A stretch of DNA of 11,779 nucleotides, taken from assembly GCA_034435675.1 (NCBI GenBank), contig DAOTWP010000275.1:1-11779 (forward strand), written 5' to 3'. The notes under the pieces were generated by a model, which saw nothing but the letters and a program-made list of their open reading frames with translations, ran no database searches and was not told the DNA's origin. Source of the stretch: DAOTWP01 sp034435675 (GTDB lineage Bacteria; Chloroflexota; Anaerolineae; Aggregatilineales; Phototrophicaceae). Shown piece after piece: positions 1 to 8,955 of this stretch (position 1 is its first letter; each line of letters begins with the position of its first letter). The position numbers and the translations under genes are program-made.

Positions 1-1148
1 GGGTAATCGCGCAGTTTCAGGTCATCGCGGCGCGGAATGTCGAACTCTTTACGGATCGCGGCGAAGGTTTCCGCCTGCTTCACCGTGTCGATGCCCAGAT
101 CAGCCTCCATGTCGAGATCAAACTCCAGCATGTCCGCCGGGTAGCCAGTCTGCGCCGAGACGATTTCCAGCACCTTTTGCACCACCGGGTCATCGAACAC
201 CACGTCTGCACCACCTGCCGCGCCGCCACCCTGTGCGGATGCTGCCAGGCTGCTGCCTGTTGTGCCGTACACCGCCAGATCAGGGCGCATTTCGCGCACG
301 AACTCGATCACGCGCCCCAGCGAGGGGTAATCGCGCAGTTTCAGGTCATCGCGGCGCGGAATGTCGAACTCTTTGCGGATTGCGGCGAAGGTCTCCGCCT
401 GTTTCACCGTGTCGATGCCCAGATCAGCCTCCATGTCGAGGTCGAGTTCCAGCATATCTGCCGGATAGCCGGTCTGCGCCGAAACGATTTCGAGCACCTT
501 CTGTGTCACCGGGTCATCACTGGGCATACCAGCAGGCATACCAGTGGGGACAGCGGGTGCGGCAGGCATGGAGAACGCTGCCGCGTATGCCGCAACAGGC
601 GCAGCCACCGCCGCCAGATCAGGACGCATCTCGCGCACGAACTCGATCACGCGCCCCAGCGTGGGGTAATCGCGCAGCTTCAGGTCATCGCGGCGCGGAA
701 TGTCAAATTCCTTGCGGATGGCGGCGAAGGTTTCCGCCTGCTTGACTGTGTCGATGCCCAGGTCTGCCTCCATGTCGAGGTCAAGTTCCAGCATGTCCGC
801 CGGGTAGCCGGTCTGTTCGGCGACAATCGCCAGCACCTGCTGCACTACCGGGTCAACACCTGCGGCGGCGGGCACGCTGACAGGGGCGCTTGCGGGCGCA
901 ATCGCTGCCAGATCAGGGCGCATCTCGCGTACAAACTCGATCACGCGCCCCAGTGTGGGATAATCGCGCAGCCTCAGGTCATCGCGGCGCGGAATGTCGA
1001 ATTCTGCACGGATGGCGGCGAAAGTTTCCGCCTGCTTCACCGTATCAATGCCCAGGTCAGCCTCCATATCGAGGTCGAGTTCCAGCATGTCGGACGGATA
1101 GCCCGTCTGGTCAGCGACAATCGTCAGCACCTTCTGCACTACCGGGTC
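1..1148 (-). repeat. tandem ACP-like domain array, four copies visible (one cut by the edge)
   Basis: Four in-frame copies of an about 80-residue carrier-like domain lie at 1148-909, 854-615, 515-276 and 191-1 (the last partial), in protein order. They correspond to residues 1688-1767, 1786-1865, 1899-1978 and 2007 onward. Each begins near DPVVQ and contains GYP-DML, the helix II motif DLGIDTVKQAE, IPRRDDL and LRDYP-LGRVIEF, and ends near REMRPDL. Equivalent positions are 294, 339 and 324 bp apart; the differences come from Ala/Pro/Gly-rich linkers of different length. Copies are nearly identical in protein and very similar in DNA, with scattered synonymous changes (the motif Thr is ACG, ACA, ACG, ACG in protein order). 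Tandem ACPs are typical of PUFA synthases, where copy number raises output. More copies may follow to the left. Confidence 0.93.
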
Positions 1149-4100
1149 AACTGCTGCGGGCACAGCCGCTTCAAACGCGCCACCGCCAACACCATCGACA
1201 GACACCGGCGCGAACTTGCCGTTAGACGTGACCTGCTCTGGGAAATACTCGCGGATGACCGGCACTTCTGCGGCAGCAGGCACAGTCACCGGGGGCGGCG
1301 GCGCTGCGGGCGCGGGCGTCGGGACGACCACTGGCACGGTCTGCACGGGTACGGGTCTGGGCTGCGGCATCGGCGCAGGCTGTGCGGAAACAACCACACC
1401 CCCGCCGGACAGCGTGGCACGCAGTCCGGGACCTGTGCCGTACTGCCAGCGATTCGGCGCAGGCGCACGGTTGGGGACACCCACCGCCTTGATGCGCAGG
1501 ACACGCTTTTCGATTTCCAGTTCCGCGCGGTCATACCCGCTGACATCGTCCAGCCAGCGTTGGTACAGCGGCTTGTTGTCAATGCGATCCAGCGCGCCGG
1601 GGATACGGGCGATCAGCGCCATCGCAATCTGCGAACCGAACCCGGCAGACAGATGCAGCGCGTACTGCACCGGATAGCGTCCGCCCCGGCTCAGATTGAG
1701 CGTGCCCAGATCGTGATCCACTTCCTTGTAGTTGGGCACGGGCGGCACGATGCCGTATTCCAGAATTTTCAGCGCAATAACGTCCTCAATGCCAACCCCC
1801 ATCGGATGCCCGGTGAAACCTTTGGTATTGGCGACGATAATCTCCTTTGCCGCCTCGCCAAAGTTGTGCCGCAGGGCGACGACTTCTGCTGCCGCGCTGC
1901 CGCCGCGCGCCGGGGTAAAGGTTTCGTGCGACATAAAGACCATCTGCGGCGCCATCGCCTGGCGATGCAGCCCAAAGCGCCGTTCCGCTGCCGTGACAAG
2001 ATCATTCATCACCAGCGTGATATGGTCAACATCCAGCCGCGTGCCGTGATAGGCACTGTTGCGCGTTTCGGTGCTGAGCACTTCCACAATGCCGCGATAA
2101 CCACGTTCGCGGGCGGTGTCTTCGCTTTCGACCACCAGCGCGCACGCGCCCATGCCCAGGATCGTCCCATGCCGGCGGCGATCAAACGGCAGCGCTGCTT
2201 CTTCGATACGGTCATCGGTGGCGGCAGCGCCTGTGGCGACAAAGCCCGCGCCGATCCAGTCCATCAGGTGATCGCTGGTGACATTATCCGCGCCCAGGAC
2301 AATCACGCGGCGGCAGCGCCCACTGCGAATCCAGTCCTCTGCCAGCGCAATGCCCTGTGTGGTGCTGGCACAGGCGGCGTTGACATGCGTATTGGGACCG
2401 CGCGCGCCGACATATTCGGCAAACTGGCTGTGCCCCATTGCCAGCACGCGGAAGATGAAGCGGCGGTCAAATTCATACGGTTCGCGCTCCAACTGCTCAC
2501 GGATTTGCGCTGCCATACGCTCGATTTCGTAGAGTGTCTGTGTATCGGTGCTGTACTGGCGCAGCCGTTCCAGCGTGTTGAGCTGGTCCAGGCGATTCTG
2601 ATAGGTGAAATAGCGTTCAAACTCGTCGGCAAAGCGATCACCACCGGGGAAGGCGCTGGCAAAAATCACGCCGGTTTCGTCGCGCAGCGCTTCGGGCAGC
2701 ATCCAGCGATCCGGCAGATATTTGCCGGTGGTCGTGGCGCGGTAGGTCAGCACCAGCGGGATACCGGCTTCGCGCAGGGCATCCAGCCCGGCAGCGATCG
2801 CCAACTGCGTGGTGATGTCCAGCGCCTCGATCAGCTTTTCCGGCACGCCATATTCATCCTGAAGGTTGAATTTGCCGGGACGCCCCGCCAGCCGGATCAC
2901 TTCGTCCGGGTCGGTAATCGTCTCAAAGCGGTTGTTGCCGTCTTCGGATTTGACCAGCCGTGTCACGCGCTTGGACAGCATCTTGCGGCGAAAACGTTCG
3001 GGGATCAGGTCAATGAACTGTTCACCGTTGAGAATGCGCCAGGCATTTTCGGGATCCATGATGGCTTTTTCAGCGCCGGGCAGCCCCAAGCCCGTGCCCG
3101 TGATGACCACCGAGCCAAGCGGCACGTCGTTGCGATCATACACCCGCGCCTGCTGTGCCGGCTGCTGCGCCAGCGCCTGCTGCAATATCTGTAAGAATTG
3201 TGTCATGTCCGACACCTCATTCAGTTCAGGAACATCTTCGGGTTGTGGAACCTGCCATGCAGCGCTCTGCGGGGGCGTCTGCATCGCAGCAGGCGTCTGC
3301 ATCGCGGCGGGAATGGCGGCAGGCTGTGACAAAGTGGTGGACTGTGGCGCAATGGGCTGCTGTGCCGGGCGTTCTTCGACGTAATAACCGGCAGCGTACA
3401 AACCGCACAACGCCTGATTGAAGGACTGCAATTCACCGTTCTTGGGATGGTTGGTCATCAGCGAAACGACATCGGACTGTCCGCTGAACACATCGTCCAC
3501 AAAGCCGCGCAGTGCGCGTTTGGGACCCACCTCGACAAACGTGCGCACACCGTCGGCGTACAGCGTTTGCAGCCCGCGCACCCACTGCACCGGGGAGGCA
3601 ATCTGCAATTGCAGCATGTCTTTAATCGCCTCAACGCTGGTCGGGTAAAAATCACCGGTGACATTGGCGACCAGCGGGATACGCGGTGGCGCAATATGCA
3701 GCCGGTCCAGCACGCGGCGCAGCGGCTCGCTTGCCGGGGCGACGATGCGCGTGTGGAAAGCATGGCTCACCGGGAGCTGCATCGCCTTGTAGCCGCGCTC
3801 GGCAAACAATTGCAGCGCCTGCTCCACAGCGGCGCTTGCCCCGCCGATCACACACTGGCTGCTGCTGTTAATGTTCGCCGGGACGACATAACCGTCCACT
3901 TCTTTCAGCGTCGCCTCGACCACATCATACGGCGCGAGGACGGCTGCCATCCAGCCGTTGTCGCCCACGCTGACCTTGCTCATCTCGCTGCCGCGCGCGG
4001 CGGCGGCTTCCAGCGCATGCGCGAAAGGCATGATGCCCGCCGCAATCAGCGCCGCATATTCGCCCAGCGAATGCCCCATCACAGCGTCCGGCGCAAAGCC

Positions 4101-6209
4101 ATATGCTTGCAGCATCCGGTAGATCGCCATGTCCAGCGTCAGCATGGCGGGCTGGGTAATTGCCGTTTGCATCAACGCGACCTCAGCATCGCTGGTGTCG
4201 CCATCCACAAAGATGAACGCGGACAGCGGTTTGCCCAGAATGGGCGTCATCACGCCGTCAGCTTCTTCGATTACCTGGCGCACTTCCGGCGAAAGCGCGG
4301 CGAGTTCGCGTCCCATGTTGATATACTGGCTGCCCTGACCGGGGAACAGGAAGGCGAGTTTGCCCGGTTTGCCGCCGCTGCCCCGGAACACACCCTGCCC
4401 CTGGAAAGGTTTCCACGCCTGCACACTGTCGAAGCCGATTGCCTTCTGGGCGATATGCAGCCGGGCGAGCAGTTCTTCATGGCTGCCAAAGTCAATCACC
4501 AGCCGTTCGCGGGCGCGCAGGTCACGCGGGTTAGGCAGCGCCAGCGGCGGCAGCCAGCCGGTTTCCACACGCTGCACCACTTCCGCCAGCCGGTCTTTCA
4601 GTTCCAGCGGGGTACTTGCCCCCAGCGCCAGAATGCCGCGCACGGGCTGTGTGGTCCGCAGCGCCGTGTGATCCAGCACAGACGCCGGAGGCTGACTGCC
4701 GGACACCGTCGGCACGCCAGTGGCGGGCGCGGGCACAAAACCGGGGGCAGAGGCGGGCACGGACGCGCTGAAGGTGCGCTTTTCCGGTTTCAGCATGCCG
4801 GGGATATGTTCTTCCAGCACCAGATGGAAGTTGGTGCCACCAAAGCCGTAGGCGCTGACACCGGCGCGGCGCGGTGTACCGTTCCCTTTACGCCATTCGC
4901 GCGCCTCGTGATTGAGGTAAAACGGCGACTTGCTGAAGTCAATATTCGGGTTGGGGCGCTCAGCATTCAGGGTTGGGGGGATGACCTGATGATGCAGCGC
5001 CAGCACAGTCTTGAGCAGCCCGGCTGCGCCCGCCCCGGCTTTCAGGTGTCCGATATTGCTTTTGACCGACCCCAGCGCGATGCTGCCGCGTCCGGCGCTG
5101 CCGTAGGTGTTGGTTAGGCTTTCGACTTCGACCACATCACCCACGCGGGTGCTGGTGCCGTGCGCCTCGACCAGTGTGGCAGTCATGGGGTCCAGCCCGG
5201 CGTTTTCCCACGCGCGGCGCACCGCCAGCCGCTGCCCGGACGGATTCGGCGCGGTGATGCCCTTGCCTTTGCCGTCGCTGGAACCACCGATACCGCGAAT
5301 GACGGCGTAAATTTTGTCCCCGCTGCGTTCGGCATCTTCCAGCCGTTTGAGCAGGAAGGCAGCCGCGCCTTCGCCCATTACAAAACCATCCGCGCCATCG
5401 CCAAAGGGACGGCTGCCGGTGGCGCTGAGCGCGCCGATTTTGCAGAACTTGACGAACGTACTCACGCCCATATTGCGATCCACACCGCCGGTCAGCACAG
5501 CGTCCACCTGATGCTCGGTGAGCAGTTCAATCGCTGCCTGTACGGCGGCAAAGCTGGCGGCGCAGGCGGCGTCGGTGATGAAATTGGGACCCTGCAAATT
5601 GAGGACGTTGGCGATCCGCCCGCTGACGATGTTAGGCAGTTCGCCGGGCATGGAGTCTTCGGTGATGGGCGGCAGATCGCTGGAGACGATTTCGTGCCAG
5701 CGCCGTTCGATGCGTTCGCGTACATCCGCCGGAAGCTGCTGGTACTCCTCCACAGAGCCGAGCGCCTGGGCATATTCGGGAAAAGACAGCCGCAGGAACG
5801 TCTGGTAATGCAGCTCGCCGCCCATCGCCGTACCCATAATCACAGCGGTGCGTTCGGTGTTCAGCGGGCGCTGCGGATAACCGTAATCCGCCAGTGCATC
5901 GGCAGCGATCGTCAGTGCCCACTGCTGCCCCTGATCCATCGCACTGGCGACACGCGGCGGAATCGTAAAGCGCTTCCAATCGAACTGGAAGTCTTCGACC
6001 CAGCCGCCGAGAGTGCTGTAGGTCTTGTCCGGCGCGGCAGGATCGGAGTCGTAATAAGCGGCAGCGTTCCAGCGGTTTGCCGGAACCGGTTTGATGCTGT
6101 AACGCTTGCCAAGAATATTTTGCCAGAATTGTGCTACACTGGGCGCGTCCGGCAGGATGCAGCCCAGCCCGACGACCGCGATTGCGCGGTCAGCCGTTGT
6201 GTTGTCCAT
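1..6209 (-). CDS. Pfa-like iterative type I polyketide / fatty acid megasynthase, KS-AT-KS-ACP(n), 3' end outside window
   Basis: This minus-strand gene reads open from an ATG at 6209-6207 to the window edge, giving 2069 complete codons without a stop. Domains seen: KS1, about residues 9-466, with Cys216 (DAACAAS), His350 (EAHGTST) and His388 (KSNIGH); AT, about 614-915, with GQGSQY, Ser714 in GHSLGEY and His819 in HAFHT, a malonyl-type pattern; a Gln/Pro/Ala linker; KS2, about 1020-1545, with Cys1280 (NAACAST), His1428 (SHETFT) and His1468 (FTGHPMG); a Pro/Val-rich linker; then four ACP-like repeats from residue 1688. Order and KS1 style resemble PfaA-type polyunsaturated fatty acid and related secondary-lipid synthases, which extend malonyl units iteratively in the cytoplasm. 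KR and DH activities are not visible and presumably lie beyond the left edge. The start follows AGAGGG by 7 nt, and the stop of the acyl-CoA dehydrogenase gene is 4 nt upstream, so the two are probably translationally coupled. Oddities are the second KS and Thr in place of the carrier Ser in every ACP. The chain made cannot be told from the sequence. Confidence 0.95.
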   Translation of the reverse strand, partial: MDNTTADRAIAVVGLGCILPDAPSVAQFWQNILGKRYSIKPVPANRWNAAAYYDSDPAAPDKTYSTLGGWVEDFQFDWKRFTIPPRVASAMDQGQQWALTIAADALADYGYPQRPLNTERTAVIMGTAMGGELHYQTFLRLSFPEYAQALGSVEEYQQLPADVRERIERRWHEIVSSDLPPITEDSMPGELPNIVSGRIANVLNLQGPNFITDAACAASFAAVQAAIELLTEHQVDAVLTGGVDRNMGVSTFVKFCKIGALSATGSRPFGDGADGFVMGEGAAAFLLKRLEDAERSGDKIYAVIRGIGGSSDGKGKGITAPNPSGQRLAVRRAWENAGLDPMTATLVEAHGTSTRVGDVVEVESLTNTYGSAGRGSIALGSVKSNIGHLKAGAGAAGLLKTVLALHHQVIPPTLNAERPNPNIDFSKSPFYLNHEAREWRKGNGTPRRAGVSAYGFGGTNFHLVLEEHIPGMLKPEKRTFSASVPASAPGFVPAPATGVPTVSGSQPPASVLDHTALRTTQPVRGILALGASTPLELKDRLAEVVQRVETGWLPPLALPNPRDLRARERLVIDFGSHEELLARLHIAQKAIGFDSVQAWKPFQGQGVFRGSGGKPGKLAFLFPGQGSQYINMGRELAALSPEVRQVIEEADGVMTPILGKPLSAFIFVDGDTSDAEVALMQTAITQPAMLTLDMAIYRMLQAYGFAPDAVMGHSLGEYAALIAAGIMPFAHALEAAAARGSEMSKVSVGDNGWMAAVLAPYDVVEATLKEVDGYVVPANINSSSQCVIGGASAAVEQALQLFAERGYKAMQLPVSHAFHTRIVAPASEPLRRVLDRLHIAPPRIPLVANVTGDFYPTSVEAIKDMLQLQIASPVQWVRGLQTLYADGVRTFVEVGPKRALRGFVDDVFSGQSDVVSLMTNHPKNGELQSFNQALCGLYAAGYYVEERPAQQPIAPQSTTLSQPAAIPAAMQTPAAMQTPPQSAAWQVPQPEDVPELNEVSDMTQFLQILQQALAQQPAQQARVYDRNDVPLGSVVITGTGLGLPGAEKAIMDPENAWRILNGEQFIDLIPERFRRKMLSKRVTRLVKSEDGNNRFETITDPDEVIRLAGRPGKFNLQDEYGVPEKLIEALDITTQLAIAAGLDALREAGIPLVLTYRATTTGKYLPDRWMLPEALRDETGVIFASAFPGGDRFADEFERYFTYQNRLDQLNTLERLRQYSTDTQTLYEIERMAAQIREQLEREPYEFDRRFIFRVLAMGHSQFAEYVGARGPNTHVNAACASTTQGIALAEDWIRSGRCRRVIVLGADNVTSDHLMDWIGAGFVATGAAATDDRIEEAALPFDRRRHGTILGMGACALVVESEDTARERGYRGIVEVLSTETRNSAYHGTRLDVDHITLVMNDLVTAAERRFGLHRQAMAPQMVFMSHETFTPARGGSAAAEVVALRHNFGEAAKEIIVANTKGFTGHPMGVGIEDVIALKILEYGIVPPVPNYKEVDHDLGTLNLSRGGRYPVQYALHLSAGFGSQIAMALIARIPGALDRIDNKPLYQRWLDDVSGYDRAELEIEKRVLRIKAVGVPNRAPAPNRWQYGTGPGLRATLSGGGVVVSAQPAPMPQPRPVPVQTVPVVVPTPAPAAPPPPVTVPAAAEVPVIREYFPEQVTSNGKFAPVSVDGVGGGAFEAAVPAAVDPVVQKVLTIVADQTGYPSDMLELDLDMEADLGIDTVKQAETFAAIRAEFDIPRRDDLRLRDYPTLGRVIEFVREMRPDLAAIAPASAPVSVPAAAGVDPVVQQVLAIVAEQTGYPADMLELDLDMEADLGIDTVKQAETFAAIRKEFDIPRRDDLKLRDYPTLGRVIEFVREMRPDLAAVAAPVAAYAAAFSMPAAPAVPTGMPAGMPSDDPVTQKVLEIVSAQTGYPADMLELDLDMEADLGIDTVKQAETFAAIRKEFDIPRRDDLKLRDYPSLGRVIEFVREMRPDLAVYGTTGSSLAASAQGGGAAGGADVVFDDPVVQKVLEIVSAQTGYPADMLEFDLDMEADLGIDTVKQAETFAAIRKEFDIPRRDDLKLRDY

Positions 6210-6213
6210 AACT

Positions 6214-7842
<1,629 letters not shown>

Positions 7843-7849
7843 GGCGCAA

Positions 7850-7857
7850 TCCCCCCC
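7850..7857 (-). promoter_or_regulatory. Shine-Dalgarno-like G run deciding the GTG start of the dehydrogenase gene
   Basis: The minus strand reads GGGGGGGA here, 7 nt before the GTG at 7842. Nothing comparable precedes the in-frame ATG at 7911. The site therefore favours the shorter protein beginning V-Q-T-L (initiator Met in vivo). Confidence 0.6.
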
Positions 7858-8002
7858 AGGAACTCTGTACAGATGTGCCAATATGCAGTTATTGTGTTGA
7901 TTTTTACACATTCTAATGGTTCAGTAAAACCCTTGTGAGTAACATACGTAACGTGAGTGCCGCGCCAGATGTAATGGGTTTCAATAAGGCAGGGGGGTAT
8001 AA

Positions 8003-8034
8003 TGTGAAATTTGTCACAAATAAAGGTGACAAAT
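8003..8034. promoter_or_regulatory. CRP/FNR-family-type operator with overlapping second inverted repeat
   Basis: Positions 8003-8018 read TGTGA-AATTTG-TCACA, a perfect match to the two half-sites of the E. coli CRP consensus with the correct 6-bp gap. It overlaps a second perfect inverted repeat: ATTTGTCAC (8009-8017), 8-bp spacer, GTGACAAAT (8026-8034). Three GTGA-type half-sites are therefore stacked in 32 bp, about 160-190 bp upstream of the GTG start of the dehydrogenase-synthase operon. A cAMP- or effector-binding CRP-family regulator is the natural candidate. A small transcribed stem-loop is possible for the 9-bp arms. The regulator itself is not in the window. Confidence 0.55.
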
Positions 8035-8066
8035 CTGAGGCACTGCATGACGCCGCTGTATCGGGC

Positions 8067-8162
8067 ATACAGCCGCTTGGCTATACAGCCGCTGGCGGGG
8101 CGCGCTAGCAGGACGCCTGCGCACAACGCTGCCTGCGCACAACGTTGCCTGCGCGCAGCCTG
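8067..8162. repeat. short GC-rich direct repeats with a 16-bp period
   Basis: ATACAGCCGCT occurs at 8067-8077 and again at 8083-8093, exactly 16 bp apart. A little further on, GCCTGCGCACAACGCT (8115-8130) is followed head to tail by GCCTGCGCACAACGTT (8131-8146) and a decayed third copy beginning GCCTGCGCGCA (8147-8162). The two families share no sequence but have the same period. They lie just downstream of the hypothetical gene's stop and outside any coding frame I believe in. Function unknown: slippage product, protein-binding array or relic. Confidence 0.75.
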
Positions 8163-8206
8163 CCGCATATGACGCCTGTCAGCGCAAGCCCGGCGCCAGC
8201 AGCGGC

Positions 8207-8785
8207 TCAGTGCAGCACGGGTCCCTTGAGTGGGTCGTCAATATTGCGCCCCAGTTGCAGCGAGCGCACAAGCTCATCCCAGACTGACGTACTCAATGCT
8301 TCGCGGTCTGCCCAGAAGTCGAACGTAATCAGCACCTGCACATCCCAGCCGCGCGCGGTCAGGCTGCGCGTAATCGCCTCGCGTGGTTCGACAGGGTCGA
8401 TAAAGCGGTGCTGCATCCAGACCAGTTCGAGATCGCTGCGACTGCCGCTGATAATGCCGCTGCTTGCCAGGATTTCCAGGCTCGTCTGCGCCATGGATTT
8501 TTCGAGCAGTTCTGCCAGCGGCAGCCCGTTCCAGTCCACGCCGGGCGGCAGGTGCCAGAACGTGACCGAGATGCGCGCGTTGTCGTCCGGCGGCTGCCCG
8601 TCATGGATTTCGAGATGCGGCTCGAATTTGGCGACGAACCACGCTTCGGGGATATTGAAGCTCACCGCGCCGCGGTCTGCCACAAAAATCTTATAACCTT
8701 TGGGCGCTGACCACGAGTGGTTAGCTTTCAGCCGCTGGTTTTTTTGCTGCCAGTTTTTTTGCTGCCCCTGCTTTTTTTTCGCCAT
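8207..8785 (-). CDS. hypothetical protein, 192 residues, Lys/Gln-rich basic N-terminus
   Basis: I do not recognise a family. The protein opens MAKKKQGQQKNWQQKNQ, a highly basic, probably disordered tail of about 25 residues, followed by what looks like a compact alpha/beta domain. That domain contains AVSFNIPEAW, a pattern loosely like the first strands of PsbP/Mog1-like folds (weak inference), then VTFWHLPPGVDW and a late VQVLITFDFW strand. There is no signal peptide or membrane segment, so it should be cytoplasmic. Start is uncertain: ATG at 8785 is chosen, with a CGAG element 8 nt upstream; a GTG at 8791 adds two residues and would use GGA 7 nt upstream. It is separated from the lipid operon by 364 bp and faces away from the plus-strand hydrolase gene, so it is probably its own unit. 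Coding is supported by codon structure and a sensible domain-like protein, not by homology. Confidence 0.75.
   Translation of the reverse strand: MAKKKQGQQKNWQQKNQRLKANHSWSAPKGYKIFVADRGAVSFNIPEAWFVAKFEPHLEIHDGQPPDDNARISVTFWHLPPGVDWNGLPLAELLEKSMAQTSLEILASSGIISGSRSDLELVWMQHRFIDPVEPREAITRSLTARGWDVQVLITFDFWADREALSTSVWDELVRSLQLGRNIDDPLKGPVLH
8739..8768 (-). repeat. 15-bp tandem repeat with T7 runs inside the hypothetical gene
   Basis: On the plus strand, TTTTTTTGCTGCCAG (8739-8753) is followed directly by TTTTTTTGCTGCCCC (8754-8768), and a run of eight T follows at 8772-8779. On the coding strand these give the QQKNW/QQKN repeat and the AAA-AAA-AAG lysine codons at the start of the protein. Such A-runs are prone to replication or ribosomal slippage. 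Confidence 0.75.
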
Positions 8786-8955
8786 CAGCACGGCTCGATC
8801 CAGACTTAGCGGACGATGCTGCCCCTATTCTAGCGTACTTTTTGCACGATTCTGGTGCCACTGCTCAGAATTCTTAAAGCAGGATTGCCTGTTCATTAAA
8901 GGTCGCTGTCTACACTCTGTGGCAGGGCATTCTAGCCAAACAATGGGGCGACTCG

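Larger units (their letters stand above)
7843..8206. other. 364-bp non-coding region upstream of the operon
   Basis: No credible gene is seen between the dehydrogenase start and the end of the small hypothetical gene. A minus-strand open frame across 8168-7809 has no family resemblance and merges into the dehydrogenase start region. The half nearest the operon (about 7860-8040) is clearly more A+T-rich than its surroundings and holds the CRP-like palindrome, so it is the likely promoter region. The other half (about 8060-8165) is GC-rich and built of short repeats. No convincing -35/-10 pair could be fixed on the minus strand; weak T/A-rich matches (TATACC) lie next to the palindrome. Confidence 0.6.

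Noticed and set aside
177..3194. Plus-strand open frame of 1005 codons
   Set aside because: It lies antisense to the megasynthase KS2/ACP region. Its His/Arg/Gln/Ala-rich translation shows no domain, and its internal repeats are mirror images of the ACP repeats. GC-rich codon bias keeps the antisense frame open.
3274..3309. 18-bp tandem repeat in the KS-linker-KS region
   Set aside because: Real (encodes a doubled AAMQTP) but lies in a low-complexity Pro/Ala/Gln linker where such slippage is ordinary.
7843..7911. 23-residue N-terminal extension of the dehydrogenase from ATG 7911
   Set aside because: No ribosome binding site and no family-like sequence; the GTG at 7842 has a strong G-rich site at proper spacing.
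7998..8003. Perfect TATAAT on the plus strand
   Set aside because: No -35 match at 16-18 bp and no plus-strand gene downstream before 8956, so it is probably part of the A+T-rich operator region.
8827..8832. TAGAAT on the minus strand as -10 of the hypothetical gene
   Set aside because: Position is plausible but no acceptable -35 hexamer is found at the right distance.
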